Position numbers and translations under genes: made by a program. A stretch of DNA of 64,000 nt from an uncultured Chlorobiaceae bacterium (GTDB lineage: Bacteria > Bacteroidota > Chlorobiia > Chlorobiales > Chlorobiaceae). Location of the stretch: positions 1 to 64,000 of the forward strand of contig CAIQGA010000142.1 in assembly GCA_903871235.1 (NCBI GenBank), given 5' to 3'. Positions 9,399 to 18,870 of the stretch are shown here, one piece after another. Position 1 is the first letter of the stretch. Each line of letters opens with the position of its first letter. The notes under the pieces are model-generated. The model searched no databases and was not told the DNA's origin. It was given only the letters and a program-made list of their open reading frames with translations.

Positions 9399-9459
9399 AA
9401 AAAGGTAGGTAGCCAGGCAGCGAGTCAGTTTCAGCAGTGCAACATAAATCTGAACTCTC

Positions 9460-10164
9460 ATGAACGGGGTATCGCAAAATCCTGTAGTAATAATTCCCGG
9501 TGTGCTTTTCTGGGATAGCTTTTATGATCCGATGAAGGAGGTGCTTGCAGGCTATCTTTCCAGAGAGCGGGTTGCTGTGGCACCGGTGACGCTTGTTGAC
9601 TGGACAGGCTTTCCTCCTTCGCCGGAAAAATCAACAAACCGGGTGATGAAGGTTGTTGACGGGGCGGTCAGGGAGATGGAGAGGAAGTTTCCCAATGAAC
9701 CAGTGACGCTTGTGGCTCACAGCGGCGGGGGAACCGTGGCGATGATTTATCTTCTTGAAGAGCCATTTCAGGGTGATGTTTATCGTACCCGGGGGAGGGT
9801 TTCGAAGCTGGTTACTTTGGGCACACCGTTTCATACTCATGAGCGATATGCGAAGATAAAGACGGATTTTATTTTCAGCCATCTGCAAAAGGATTTTTTT
9901 GAGCGTTGTCGTGTTGTTTCTGTCGCTTGCGATAAGTATCATGGCAATGATGATGGAGGTTTTGTTGAAAAAATGTGTTTCAAGTTTTACAGAAGCGTTC
10001 AGGAGAATGGCAGGGTGGGGGGAGACGGGATTGTTCCTGCAGAAAGCTGTTTTCTTGAAGGTGCTGAAAATGTTACTATTGCAGATGCAGGACATCTTCC
10101 AACACCGCATACCAGATGGTATGGTACAAAAGAAGGGATAAAACAATGGATTCAATGGCTGTAA
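9460..10164 (+). CDS. Alpha/beta hydrolase (lipase-like)
   Basis: A 234-residue serine hydrolase. It opens with a short strand and oxyanion stretch (VVIIPGVLFWDSF). The nucleophile elbow is VAHSGGGTVA (Ser near residue 89), the likely acid lies in GGDGIVPAES, and the catalytic His in DAGHLPTPH close to the C-terminus. The arrangement resembles GPI-deacylase/PGAP1-like and triacylglycerol-lipase-like families. There is no signal peptide. Its last bases overlap the first codons of the downstream lipoprotein gene, so the two are probably translated together. Substrate unknown. Confidence 0.8.
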   Translation: MNGVSQNPVVIIPGVLFWDSFYDPMKEVLAGYLSRERVAVAPVTLVDWTGFPPSPEKSTNRVMKVVDGAVREMERKFPNEPVTLVAHSGGGTVAMIYLLEEPFQGDVYRTRGRVSKLVTLGTPFHTHERYAKIKTDFIFSHLQKDFFERCRVVSVACDKYHGNDDGGFVEKMCFKFYRSVQENGRVGGDGIVPAESCFLEGAENVTIADAGHLPTPHTRWYGTKEGIKQWIQWL

Positions 10165-10997
10165 GGGATAGTCGGCTGAGGGTTGCCGGGGTTGTTTTTT
10201 TTGCAGTTATTCTTCTGCTCTCTTCGTGTAGCCCGGAGAAGCCAAAGCCGGACCCTCGGCAGGAGCATGTTGAGTCAATGATGGCGATTCTTGCCCAGGT
10301 ACAGAAGAATCTTGGCAGGATTCAGCAGAAAGAGGCTGTTGTTGAACGCCTCTCTTCCGGCATTGAGGGCAAGGAGACGACAAATGTGAATCAAATTGGC
10401 AAGGATATCATGGCGAGTATCCATTTTATTGATTCTTCGCTGGTCTCAAGCAAAAACCTTTTACGGAAGCTTGAGGAGGAGAACCGCTCATCATCCTATC
10501 GTGTAGAGTCGCTTGACCGGCTTGTCTCTGAGCTGAAAATTGCAATCAATACCAAGGACAGGGAGGTCGGTGCCCTCAAGGGTCATGTCCAGAAGTTGAA
10601 CAGTCAGGTTTCATCACTCATGGCAACCGTTGATGTACTCGACGAGTTTATTCAGGAACAGGAGGGTCAACTCTATACAGCCTATTATATTTCAGGGACT
10701 TTCAACCAACTGGTGGCAAAGGGTATTCTTGTGCAGATCAATCCGTTCGAAAAGCTCTTAGGCAGCGGCTACCGTCTTGCTTCTGACTTTAATGTGAGTC
10801 TTTTCAAAAAGATTGACATCACCGAAACGAGGGATCTCTTTTTTGACAAGCCCGTGAAAAACCTGAAAATCATCACACCACATACTATAGGTTCTTACGA
10901 ACTTACTGGTGGCAAAACCTCATCGTTGCTTCTTATTCGTAATGAGAGTGCTTTCTGGCAGAAGTCGCGCTGCCTTGTGATTGTTGTAGAGGAGTGA
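10146..10997 (+). CDS. Coiled-coil lipoprotein of unknown function
   Basis: The ATG at 10146 gives 283 residues with a lipoprotein signal: a hydrophobic run (VVFFAVILLLSSC) ending in a lipobox LSSC near residue 28, then a proline-rich linker. The middle (about 60-180) is a coiled coil with QKNLGRIQQKEAVVERL and LDRLVSELKIAI. The C-terminal 100 residues form a small globular region. The start lies 19 bases inside the hydrolase gene. It is probably anchored in the cell envelope. I do not recognise a named family. Confidence 0.75.
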   Translation: MDSMAVRDSRLRVAGVVFFAVILLLSSCSPEKPKPDPRQEHVESMMAILAQVQKNLGRIQQKEAVVERLSSGIEGKETTNVNQIGKDIMASIHFIDSSLVSSKNLLRKLEEENRSSSYRVESLDRLVSELKIAINTKDREVGALKGHVQKLNSQVSSLMATVDVLDEFIQEQEGQLYTAYYISGTFNQLVAKGILVQINPFEKLLGSGYRLASDFNVSLFKKIDITETRDLFFDKPVKNLKIITPHTIGSYELTGGKTSSLLLIRNESAFWQKSRCLVIVVEE

Positions 10998-11057
10998 CCA
11001 TTAAAAAAAGGGTCGTTGGCACTGGCCATTTCTAAATTTGAAACAAATTTTCTTGTA

Positions 11058-12395
11058 GTGAAAATAACCATATTTGGTTCGGGGTATGTCGGGCTTGTTA
11101 CTGGCGCATGTTTTGCAGAGGTCGGTAATGATGTTCTTTGTGTCGATATTGACCAGAAGAAAATTGACAGTCTCAATGAAGGCAAAATTCCAATTCATGA
11201 GCCCGGTCTTGATGAAATTGTTGCTGCAAACATCAAGGAGGGTCGGTTACGCTTTACCTCTGATTTGCGTGAGGGTGTTGAATTTGGCTTGTATCAGTTC
11301 ATTGCCGTAGGAACTCCTCCGGATGAAGATGGCTCGGCTGATTTGCGCCATGTACTCAGTGTGGCAGAAACTATCGGTACATACATGATGGAGTACCGGA
11401 TTATCATCAATAAATCCACAGTGCCGGTTGGTACCGCTGATCTCGTGAGGGAAAAAATAGCTTCGGTTCTTGTGGAGAGAAAAGCGGCTATTGACTTTGA
11501 TGTGGTTTCAAATCCTGAGTTTCTCAAGGAGGGTGATGCGGTCAACGATTTTATGAAACCGGAACGAATTGTGGTGGGCGTCGATAATCCGCGCACCAGG
11601 GAGCTTCTTCGTTTTCTCTACTCTCCCTTCAATCGCAGCCATGAGCGTTTTATTGCCATGGATGTTCGTTCAGCCGAGCTGACCAAGTATGCGGCGAACG
11701 CCATGCTGGCAACAAAAATCAGTTTCATGAATGAGATCGCCAATATTGCCGAGCGGGTTGGTGCCGATGTTGAGGCTGTAAGAAAGGGCATAGGTTCTGA
11801 TTCGAGGATTGGTTTTTCCTTTATCTATCCAGGGATTGGCTATGGTGGCTCCTGTTTTCCCAAGGATGTTCGAGCGCTCGAAAGAACCGCACACAAGCAT
11901 GGTTATCATTCACGGATTTTGCAGGCTGTCGAGGCGGTCAATCATGACCAGAAAAGCTCTATGGTCAGCAAGATAAAGGGACATTTTGAGGATGATATTG
12001 AGGGGCGTGTTTTTGCAATCTGGGGACTCTCTTTCAAGCCGAATACCGATGATATGCGTGAAGCTCCAAGCCGCAGGGTTATTGACGAACTTTTGAGTGG
12101 TGGCGCAAGGGTACGGGTTTATGATCCGGTTGCCATGGATGAGGTCAGAAGAATCTATGGCGAATGTGATGAAATTTTTTATGCATCAAATCCGGAGGAT
12201 GCCATAAAAAGCTCAAATGCTCTTGTGGTGTTGACGGAGTGGCTTGTTTTTCGCAGTCCTGATTTTGAGATGATTAAACGGGATCTCTCTCATCCGGTTG
12301 TTTTTGATGGCCGCAATATCTACAGTCCTGAGTTTATGGAGCAGTTCGGATTTACCTATTACTCTATAGGCCGTCCACCCAGGGGAGTTGCTTGA
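11058..12395 (+). CDS. ugd: UDP-glucose / nucleotide-sugar 6-dehydrogenase
   Basis: NAD-dependent four-electron oxidation of UDP-glucose to UDP-glucuronate, or a related UDP-sugar. The Rossmann motif [21 protein letters not shown] begins directly after the proposed GTG start at 11058. The central domain has [10 protein letters not shown] and [12 protein letters not shown]. The catalytic cysteine lies in [16 protein letters not shown], and the C-terminal domain carries [17 protein letters not shown]. At 445 residues it is normal for the family. The last 32 bases overlap the convergent thiD. The product feeds envelope polysaccharide synthesis; which polysaccharide cannot be seen. Confidence 0.93.
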   Translation: MKITIFGSGYVGLVTGACFAEVGNDVLCVDIDQKKIDSLNEGKIPIHEPGLDEIVAANIKEGRLRFTSDLREGVEFGLYQFIAVGTPPDEDGSADLRHVLSVAETIGTYMMEYRIIINKSTVPVGTADLVREKIASVLVERKAAIDFDVVSNPEFLKEGDAVNDFMKPERIVVGVDNPRTRELLRFLYSPFNRSHERFIAMDVRSAELTKYAANAMLATKISFMNEIANIAERVGADVEAVRKGIGSDSRIGFSFIYPGIGYGGSCFPKDVRALERTAHKHGYHSRILQAVEAVNHDQKSSMVSKIKGHFEDDIEGRVFAIWGLSFKPNTDDMREAPSRRVIDELLSGGARVRVYDPVAMDEVRRIYGECDEIFYASNPEDAIKSSNALVVLTEWLVFRSPDFEMIKRDLSHPVVFDGRNIYSPEFMEQFGFTYYSIGRPPRGVA

Positions 12396-13215
12396 GACCA
12401 CATTCCCATTGCCTGCACTGGTGATGCAGCGGACCGTTTCCATTTCCGAGACGGTAAGCTGCACCTGACAGCAGCGCGTCATTCAGATAGTTTTTTGCTT
12501 TTTCAACGGCGCTCTCCATTTTTTCTCCTTTGGCCATGAATGCCGCAATGGCCGATGAGAGGGTGCACCCGGTACCATGAGTGTTGTTGGTCGTAATTTT
12601 TTTTGAGCTGAACCAGAAAAAACGGTTGCCGTCAAGAAGGCAGTCGCGGCAGTTGTCATCCTCTCCATGCCCTCCTTTTACAAGTACCGCGTTCGCCCCG
12701 TTTTCAAGCAACTTCATTGCGGCCGCCTCTATGGATTCCGGAGTTGCTGGAGCCTTTTTCATGCCGAGGAGCCGGGCGGTTTCCGGTATATTGGGGGTAA
12801 TGAGTGAGGCAAGGGGGAAGAGTTCCTTTTTCATGAGCTGTATCGCCTCCTCCGAAAGAAGAGGAGTACCTCCGGAAGAGGCGAGAATGGTGTCGAGAAT
12901 GATTGGGGGAGTGCCTTGTAATTCTTTCAGTAAGAGGGCTATAGTTTTGATGATGCTGGCGCTTCCAGCCATTCCGATTTTTACCGCATCAATCGGGATG
13001 TCGGATGCAATGGCCCTGAACTGTTCGACCAAAGAGGCTTCGCTCATCGGATATATTGCATTGATTCCTCTTGTGTTTTGGGCGGTCAGGGCAGTGATGA
13101 CCGATAGACCGTAACACTCCAGTGCTGCAAATGTTTTGAGGTCAGCCTGAATTCCGGCTCCGCCGCTACCGTCAGAGCCTGCAATGGTGAGAACGGTTGT
13201 GTATTTTTTTTTCAT
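12364..13215 (-). CDS. thiD: Hydroxymethylpyrimidine (phosphate) kinase
   Basis: Phosphorylates HMP and HMP-P in thiamine pyrimidine synthesis. Motifs: [43 protein letters not shown] and the ribokinase-type anion hole [17 protein letters not shown]. The ATG at 13215 (283 residues) overlaps the TGA of thiE as ATGA, indicating coupling; the track's longer start was dropped for this reason. The C-terminal tail is a little longer than usual and overlaps the 3' end of ugd by 32 bases on the other strand. Confidence 0.95.
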   Translation of the reverse strand: MKKKYTTVLTIAGSDGSGGAGIQADLKTFAALECYGLSVITALTAQNTRGINAIYPMSEASLVEQFRAIASDIPIDAVKIGMAGSASIIKTIALLLKELQGTPPIILDTILASSGGTPLLSEEAIQLMKKELFPLASLITPNIPETARLLGMKKAPATPESIEAAAMKLLENGANAVLVKGGHGEDDNCRDCLLDGNRFFWFSSKKITTNNTHGTGCTLSSAIAAFMAKGEKMESAVEKAKNYLNDALLSGAAYRLGNGNGPLHHQCRQWECGLKQLPWVDGL

Positions 13216-13841
13216 GAATGGCTCTTTTGTATGGCGCAAAGAAGGTTGTGGGCAGCGAGGGTGGGGTCAGTCGCCCTGCTCACTGCAGAAATGACGGCCA
13301 CAGCGGAGGCGCCGGAGGCGATAAGCGATGCTGCGTTTTCATGGCTGATGCCTCCAATGGCCACAATCGGCAAAGAGATATGGGCGGCTGCCTGTCGCAG
13401 GGTTTCGGGGCCCAATGGAGCATACTCTTTCTCCTTTGAAGAGGTCGGAAAGATATGGCCGAAGCCGATATAGTTGGCCCCATCCTTTTCTGCCTGCATC
13501 GCCTCCTTGATAGATGATGCAGAAACTCCAATAATGCGATCTTGTCCGAGGAGTTTTCGCGCTGCTTCAATTGGCATGTCTTGCTGGCCGAGGTGCACGC
13601 CGTCCGCCTGGCTTGCCATGGCAATATCAACACGGTCATTGATGATGCAGAGTGCCCTGTATTGCCGGCAAAGCTTCCGGATTGTAACAGCCCATAAAAA
13701 AAGCTGGCTTCCGGATGCCTGTTTATGGCGGAGCTGGATCATGCCAGCCCCTCCCTTGAGTGCATGTTCAGCAAGGGAAACGGGGCAGAGTGTTTCATCG
13801 GTTATGAAACAGAAAAATGGTGGGTGGGGCATCATGGGCAT
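13212..13841 (-). CDS. thiE: Thiamine-phosphate synthase
   Basis: Joins HMP-PP and thiazole phosphate to thiamine phosphate. The TIM-barrel motifs are complete: GAGMIQLRHKQ, LCIINDRVDIA, GVHLGQQDMP, IIGVSASSIKEA, YIGFGHIFPTSSK and VAIGGISHENA. The residues that bind the pyrophosphate (QLRxK, NDR) are conserved, so of the two ThiE-like genes here this is the more convincing synthase. The third residue (ATG at 13835) overlaps the preceding stop as ATGA and may be the true start. It lies between a tenI-like gene and thiD. Confidence 0.93.
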   Translation of the reverse strand: MPMMPHPPFFCFITDETLCPVSLAEHALKGGAGMIQLRHKQASGSQLFLWAVTIRKLCRQYRALCIINDRVDIAMASQADGVHLGQQDMPIEAARKLLGQDRIIGVSASSIKEAMQAEKDGANYIGFGHIFPTSSKEKEYAPLGPETLRQAAAHISLPIVAIGGISHENAASLIASGASAVAVISAVSRATDPTLAAHNLLCAIQKSHS

Positions 13842-14488
13842 GACGGATTCATGTTGAAATAAAGTTCTTCAATTGTGTCAGCAAATCTGAAACTATCTTG
13901 AAAGAGGGAGAGTGCGGCAATTCCGTAGGCACCTTTTGCCATGCAAAGTGGGGCGTTTTTGGGAGTGATGCCGCCCAATGCAAAGACGGGAAGTGAGGTT
14001 GCCTGGCAGATCGCTTCAAGTTTTTCGATACCCTGAGGTGCCCCGTAGACTCTTTTTGAGGGAGTGTCGAATACCGGACCGAAGAGCAGATAATCTGCAC
14101 CGGCCTCTTCAGCAATGCGCATGGCTGAGAGAGAGTGTGCACTGCAGCCATAGATCAATTTCGGGGCAAGAGGGCGAAGCACTTTGACTGAACAGGCGTT
14201 TTCCGGTAAATGTACTCCATCAAGGCTAGCCGCAAGGGCAAGATCAAGCCGTTCATTCATCAGCAAAAGCGTGTTTTCATGAAGCTCAATTTCCCTTGCT
14301 TTGAGAGCCAGCGTCAAAAGTTCTTTTGCGCTGAGCTTTTTTTCCCTGATTTGCACCATGCAGGAGAGTGAGCGGGGGAGCCGGGTAAGCTGATTAAGGA
14401 GTAGTTTGCCATTTTCAGCGCTCTCCACTCCGCTACTGACAAGGTAGATGCGCGGAAGGGGGGCTGTTTTTGTTCGATTGCTATGCAT
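13832..14488 (-). CDS. TenI/ThiE-like protein
   Basis: A second ThiE-fold protein of 218 residues: CMVQIREKKLSAKELL, LLMNERLDLALAASLDGVHLPE, YGCSAHSLSAM, YLLFGPVFDTPSK and FALGGITPKNA. The NDR of ThiE is NER here, and the first strand is altered. This fits the TenI branch, where the Bacillus enzyme is a thiazole tautomerase, but a second synthase cannot be excluded. First gene of the reverse tenI-thiE-thiD cluster, coupled by an overlapping stop. No TPP riboswitch pattern was found in the 90 bp upstream. Confidence 0.82.
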   Translation of the reverse strand: MHSNRTKTAPLPRIYLVSSGVESAENGKLLLNQLTRLPRSLSCMVQIREKKLSAKELLTLALKAREIELHENTLLLMNERLDLALAASLDGVHLPENACSVKVLRPLAPKLIYGCSAHSLSAMRIAEEAGADYLLFGPVFDTPSKRVYGAPQGIEKLEAICQATSLPVFALGGITPKNAPLCMAKGAYGIAALSLFQDSFRFADTIEELYFNMNPSCP

Positions 14489-14578
14489 GATAAAAAGGCT
14501 TTGAATTGTATCGCACTATAAATATTATTAACGGTAGTAGCAACAGACACTTTCTGAAACCACGTTAACTCTTTTGTA

Positions 14579-15058
14579 ATGAGTATTGTCGAAGAAAAAA
14601 TCATCCAGATCGGTTTTATTTTGCCGCAGTTGCCCTCCGCAGCCGGGCTTTATTCACCCGCTGTCCGGAGTGGAAATCTGGTCTATACATCGGGTCAACT
14701 TCCACTTTTTGACGGGAAGCTTGTGGAGCCAGGTGGAAAAGGAGTGGTTAATGAGGAGCGAAAAGAGGACGCAGTTCATGCCTCAAGAGTCGCACTTCTT
14801 AATGCGCTTGCTGCAATTAAATCGGTAACAGGGACGCTCGACAGTATTGAGAGAATTGTTAAACTTACCCTTTATGTCGCCAGTGAACAGGGTTTTTCGA
14901 GCCAACATCTTGTTGCCAATGGAGCATCTTCATTGCTGCACGAGATTTTCGGGGAGCGGGGGAGCCATGCCAGAAGCGCTGTAGGTGTTGCCGCATTACC
15001 ACTCAATGCAAGTCTTGAAATTGAGCTTATTGCCCAGTGCAAATTCCCTGTCAGTTAA
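14579..15058 (+). CDS. RidA / YjgF-YER057c family protein
   Basis: RidA proteins hydrolyse reactive enamine/imine intermediates released by PLP enzymes. This one has 159 residues with the YjgH-like layout: [39 protein letters not shown] and a C-terminal [25 protein letters not shown]. The Arg in RSAVG is the residue that binds the substrate carboxylate in the family. It is divergent from the thiamine cluster, separated by 90 bp. Confidence 0.88.
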   Translation: MSIVEEKIIQIGFILPQLPSAAGLYSPAVRSGNLVYTSGQLPLFDGKLVEPGGKGVVNEERKEDAVHASRVALLNALAAIKSVTGTLDSIERIVKLTLYVASEQGFSSQHLVANGASSLLHEIFGERGSHARSAVGVAALPLNASLEIELIAQCKFPVS

Positions 15059-15800
15059 GATTATCAGAAGCCCTTATCGTCCTATCTGCTCGATTTAATT
15101 CTGCAAGACAGAAGCGAAAAAAAAGCCATTATCTTACCATAAATCACACACCTTTCAATAATTTAGCCGTAAAAAAACTGTTGTTAGGTTTGTGGTTTAT
15201 GCTCATTTATTTCAAGAGTAATCAATAGTAATAAACTGAAAAACAATATGGATCAGAAACTTAAGGTGACATGATAGTCTGGCTTTTTTTTAGATAAAAA
15301 AAGTTTTAAACTCTTTATTTTTTCTTTATGTAGATCATATTAAATTCTTTTAATTGAATCTATTGTGTGTTTTTATTTAATATTTATTTTAAGTATTTTC
15401 TGATTATAAAAACTTCTTCATTTTGGTATAAAGTTTGGTTAATCTATCTTGTTTTTATTGTTTGTTGTTTGTTGTGTTTTTGTTTTGCTTGTTTGTTTTT
15501 GTTGCTTGTTTTTTTTTCTTTTTTTCTTTTGTTGTTTTTCATTTTTGTGTTGCCTTGTTTTGTGTTCTTTTTGATTAATCTCCGACATTTCTTTTTGTTT
15601 TTTATTCTTTTTATTCTCATTGCTTTTGGTGTTATTTGTTTTGATCGTTTGGGGGTGGTATCTCTTCTTAAAGTGTGGCGAAGCTCTTGTATGGGTTGGC
15701 CGGTTGTGTAAGGTTCGTTTGCGATTGTGATGTGTGATTGGTAAACTGCGGTTCAGCAAATGATATTGATCTCTTCTTTCCGGCAATTAACCAATCCTTT
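15059..15800. other. AT-rich intergenic region with an extreme T/G-rich tract
   Basis: About 740 bp between the RidA gene and the S41 protease gene. From about 15266 the sequence becomes very T-rich. From about 15430 to 15660 the + strand is nearly all T and G, with long runs such as TGTTTTTGTTTTGCTTGTTT and hardly any A. Both strands give long low-complexity ORFs (Phe/Leu-rich at 15367-15711 +, Lys/Asn/Gln-rich at 15439-15786 -), which I take as by-products of composition. No convincing promoter or hairpin was picked out. Confidence 0.6.
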
Positions 15801-17456
15801 ATGCCTCGTCTATTGATTGTTGTTTTGATGCTTTTTATGCTTGTTTTTGGCGTTTTTCTTGGCACCAGGCTTGACCTGAGTGGAGAGGGGCGACCAGGAA
15901 AGCAGAAAAAAATTCTTGAGGCATACGGCTTGATTAAGCAGTTTTATGTTGATGAAGTTGATGGTGACAGTCTTGCTGGTGCAGGTGTTGAGGGGATGGC
16001 CGATTTTCTTGATCCTCATACAGTTTATCTCGACCCTGAAAAGGCATCTTACTCCCAAGCTGAGTTGGATGGCAATTTTGATGGCATAGGCATAGAGCTT
16101 GATATTATCAACGACACCCTTTTTGTTGTTACTCCTCTTTCGGGTGGGCCGAGTGCTTCCATTGGGATTTCTGCCGGAGACCGTATTATTGCCATTGACT
16201 CTGTTTCAGCGGTCGGTATTTCATCCCGGGAGGCGCTTGAAAAACTCAGGGGAAAGCGGGGTACGAAGGTGCGGTTGAAAGTACTCAGGCCTCTGAGTGG
16301 CAAGGTTCTTGAGTTTCTTGTTGCCCGGGGAAAAATATCGACATCGAGTATTGATGCCGCCTTCATGATTGACAACCGGGTGGGATATATTCGATTGAGT
16401 CGTTTTATGGCCACGACGGCTGTTGAGTTTCACAGCGCGCTTGCCTTGTTGAAAAAGCAGGGTATGGAGCGTCTTGTTCTTGATGTGCGGGGAAACCCTG
16501 GAGGATTTCTTGGACAGGTCGTGGAGGTTGCTGATGAATTCCTGACCAAAGGGCAGTTGATTGTTTATACCAAAAGCCGCAACGGTGGTGCGAAGGAGGA
16601 GCGTTACATTGCGACCTCTGGCGGTATTTATGAAAAAGGTGATCTGGTTGTGCTTGTCGATAAGGGAAGCGCTTCGGCATCTGAAATTCTTGCCGGGGCT
16701 CTGCAGGATAATAAACGGGCGGTCGTTGTTGGTGAACTCTCTTTCGGTAAAGGTCTGGTACAGTGCCAATTTTCGTTTACTGACGGTTCAGCCCTTCGCT
16801 TGACAGTATCGAGATATTATACCCCTTCCGGTCGGCAGATTCAGCGACTTTATCGTAAAGGTGTTGCTGGGCGTAATCATTATTTTCGGGATGGAATAAT
16901 AAATATTCATCCAGAGAAACTCTTAGCACACCCCAAGAGTTTTTTGTTCTTCAGAAACAGTGATGTTACGGTATACAAAACAACCACTCTCCCCTTTTTG
17001 GTGGCATCGCTCAAAGGTGGTAAGGGTGATGGGCTGAGTGCATTGTCAGCATTGAAGGATGCGGGCGGAGTTATCCCCGATTATTGGGCGACTGGCAGGC
17101 TCTTTTCCGGTTTTTATCAGTCACTCTATCAGTCAGGCGCTTTTGATGACATTGCGCGAAAGCTTCTCGACAATCCCCGAAGCTCTGTTCAGCGCCACCG
17201 TGTTTCGATGGAGCGTTTTATTGCCGACTATTCTGAAGATGATGGGTTTGAAGCTCTTGTGGTAAAAACCTGCAAGTTAAAAAAAATTACTTTTAACCGG
17301 GTTGCTTTTATCCTCGATAGAAAATACATTGCACGTGCCGTCAAATTGAGAATAGCCCATCAGCTTTTTGGCACTGAAGGTCAGGTAAGGTTTTTTGTGC
17401 AGGGCGCTGACCCCCTCGTCAAGATAGCCGCAACAGTGCCGGTCAGCCAACCTTGA
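15801..17456 (+). CDS. ctpA: S41 family C-terminal processing protease
   Basis: Envelope serine protease of 551 residues from the ATG at 15801. An N-terminal signal anchor (RLLIVVLMLFMLVFGVFLG) is followed by the helical CtpA N-domain (LDPHTVYLDPEKASYSQAEL), a PDZ domain (about 95-175, with ISAGDRIIAIDSVSAVG) and the S41 core (LVLDVRGNPGGFL). The catalytic Ser lies in GSASASEILAGALQDN and the Lys in GELSFGKGLVQ; both are intact. A C-terminal region of about 180 residues is not typical of the minimal enzyme. Two further, longer S41 proteases lie at 48.6 and 51.5 kb. Confidence 0.9.
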   Translation: MPRLLIVVLMLFMLVFGVFLGTRLDLSGEGRPGKQKKILEAYGLIKQFYVDEVDGDSLAGAGVEGMADFLDPHTVYLDPEKASYSQAELDGNFDGIGIELDIINDTLFVVTPLSGGPSASIGISAGDRIIAIDSVSAVGISSREALEKLRGKRGTKVRLKVLRPLSGKVLEFLVARGKISTSSIDAAFMIDNRVGYIRLSRFMATTAVEFHSALALLKKQGMERLVLDVRGNPGGFLGQVVEVADEFLTKGQLIVYTKSRNGGAKEERYIATSGGIYEKGDLVVLVDKGSASASEILAGALQDNKRAVVVGELSFGKGLVQCQFSFTDGSALRLTVSRYYTPSGRQIQRLYRKGVAGRNHYFRDGIINIHPEKLLAHPKSFLFFRNSDVTVYKTTTLPFLVASLKGGKGDGLSALSALKDAGGVIPDYWATGRLFSGFYQSLYQSGAFDDIARKLLDNPRSSVQRHRVSMERFIADYSEDDGFEALVVKTCKLKKITFNRVAFILDRKYIARAVKLRIAHQLFGTEGQVRFFVQGADPLVKIAATVPVSQP

Positions 17457-17522
17457 CAAGTACGCACAGAGAGTCGCCGGGGTATAGGTTCTATTTTATT
17501 AACTATCATTAACATTGTTACT

Positions 17523-18179
17523 ATGTCGATACTTAAAAAAATTCATAACGCTGCCTGTACGTTACGGCTTAAAAATGACTGGCTGAAAATATATACATGC
17601 CCTCTTCCGTCCTCCGATTTTCTTTCGTTTGTTGCCATTGCGATCATTGATGCTCCGCAACATTCAGTTTTAAGTCTTTTGTATGACATTGACGTTGCAA
17701 CTGAATGGGTCTGGAAAACAAGAGAGATGAAGCTGCTGCAGGAGTTAAGTAACGATGAGGGACGGATTGTCTATCAGCTTGTCAGTGCTCCCTGGCCTGT
17801 TTCTGACCGTGAAATCATCACCAGATCGCAGGGGTATATGGATCCTGAAACTTCTGAAGTTTTTATCAAGCTTGAGTGTGTGGCTGATTATTTGCCAGAA
17901 AACAACAAATATGTTCGTGTTCCCGAGCTTGAGGGTGCATGGAACATCATTCCTCTTTCAGAGAACCAGTGCAGGGTTGTTTTTCGCCTGCACATCGAAC
18001 CCGGCGGAGAGATTCCATCCTGGCTTGCCAACATTGCTGTTATCGATACACCTTATCACACCCTGGTCAATTTGCGGGAAATGGTCAAGAAGGAAAAGTA
18101 TATGACTCCGATTGATGCTCCCTTCAAAAAATCGGCTGAAGATGTTATTCAGCATTATGAGAAGTTTATAGCCGATTGA
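17523..18179 (+). CDS. START-like lipid-binding domain protein (copy 1)
   Basis: A 218-residue protein resembling the START/SRPBCC lipid-binding fold. It has a helix and strand opening, [46 protein letters not shown], a basket-closing strand stretch ([19 protein letters not shown]) and a long C-terminal helix. There is no signal peptide or TM segment. The next gene shares the PWP-x3-RE and DYLP-x-N-x-KY-x-RV patterns, so the pair arose by duplication. Ligand unknown; hydrophobic lipids or pigments are plausible. Confidence 0.75.
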   Translation: MSILKKIHNAACTLRLKNDWLKIYTCPLPSSDFLSFVAIAIIDAPQHSVLSLLYDIDVATEWVWKTREMKLLQELSNDEGRIVYQLVSAPWPVSDREIITRSQGYMDPETSEVFIKLECVADYLPENNKYVRVPELEGAWNIIPLSENQCRVVFRLHIEPGGEIPSWLANIAVIDTPYHTLVNLREMVKKEKYMTPIDAPFKKSAEDVIQHYEKFIAD

Positions 18180-18231
18180 TGTGTCGGGATTTTTCTGGTG
18201 GCAGGCTCAATAATTTTACAAGAGAGAATGT

Positions 18232-18870
18232 ATGGATGTCGCATTAATACTTCATGGCGATTGGGAGTTTCGCGTTGAGCACAAAGGTATCAGAATTTTT
18301 TCTTCAAAGGTAAGTGGTTCTGATATTTGCGGTTTCAAGGGAGAGACTGAAATGGCTGTTTCAATGAAAAAGCTGATCAGTCTTTTTCACGACATGGGAA
18401 GCTACCATCGCTGGGTTCATCAGCTTGCAGAGATGGAAGTTCTTGAAAAAAATGACACGACAGAGTACGTTGTTCGCCAGATTATCAATACCCCCTGGCC
18501 GTTGCAAAAGAGGGAGATGATTTTGCGTACCGGGTTGGTGCCGGTTGGAGAGAATGCCGTCGGGGTTACCATGAGGGGAGAGCCGGATTATCTACCGGAT
18601 AATCCGAAATATCACCGGGTACGTCATTCGATGGGCATGTGGGTTTTTACTCCGACTGGTCACGGAACTGTCCATATCTCGTTTGTGATGCATGTCGATC
18701 CCGGAAAGGATGTTCCTGTCCCGGTCAGTAATGCAGGGATGTTTGAGGTGCCCTTCTATTCATTGAACAATATGAGGACTCTCGTGATGGATGGTTCTTA
18801 TGCCCCGTCCTATCCAAAGGAAATAGATGAGCATCTCTCTATAGTTGAAGATACTGCTGATAAGCCTTGA
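18232..18870 (+). CDS. START-like lipid-binding domain protein (copy 2)
   Basis: A 212-residue paralogue of the preceding gene, 52 bp downstream. Shared landmarks are NTPWPLQKREMILRTG, GEPDYLPDNPKYHRVR, VHISFVMHVDPGKDVP and the C-terminal helix after VPFYSLNNMRTLV. It differs mainly at the N-terminus. The 3' end overlaps hldA, on the opposite strand, by 32 bases. The pair is probably co-transcribed. Confidence 0.75.
   Translation: MDVALILHGDWEFRVEHKGIRIFSSKVSGSDICGFKGETEMAVSMKKLISLFHDMGSYHRWVHQLAEMEVLEKNDTTEYVVRQIINTPWPLQKREMILRTGLVPVGENAVGVTMRGEPDYLPDNPKYHRVRHSMGMWVFTPTGHGTVHISFVMHVDPGKDVPVPVSNAGMFEVPFYSLNNMRTLVMDGSYAPSYPKEIDEHLSIVEDTADKP

Noticed and set aside
14489-14578. Possible TPP riboswitch upstream of the thiamine cluster
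   Set aside because: None of the conserved CTGAGA or ACCTGATC-type elements are present in the 90 bp available.
15367-15786. Phe/Leu-rich ORF (+) and Lys/Asn/Gln-rich ORF (-) over the T/G tract
   Set aside because: Both are explained by base composition, overlap each other and show no domain or ribosome binding site.
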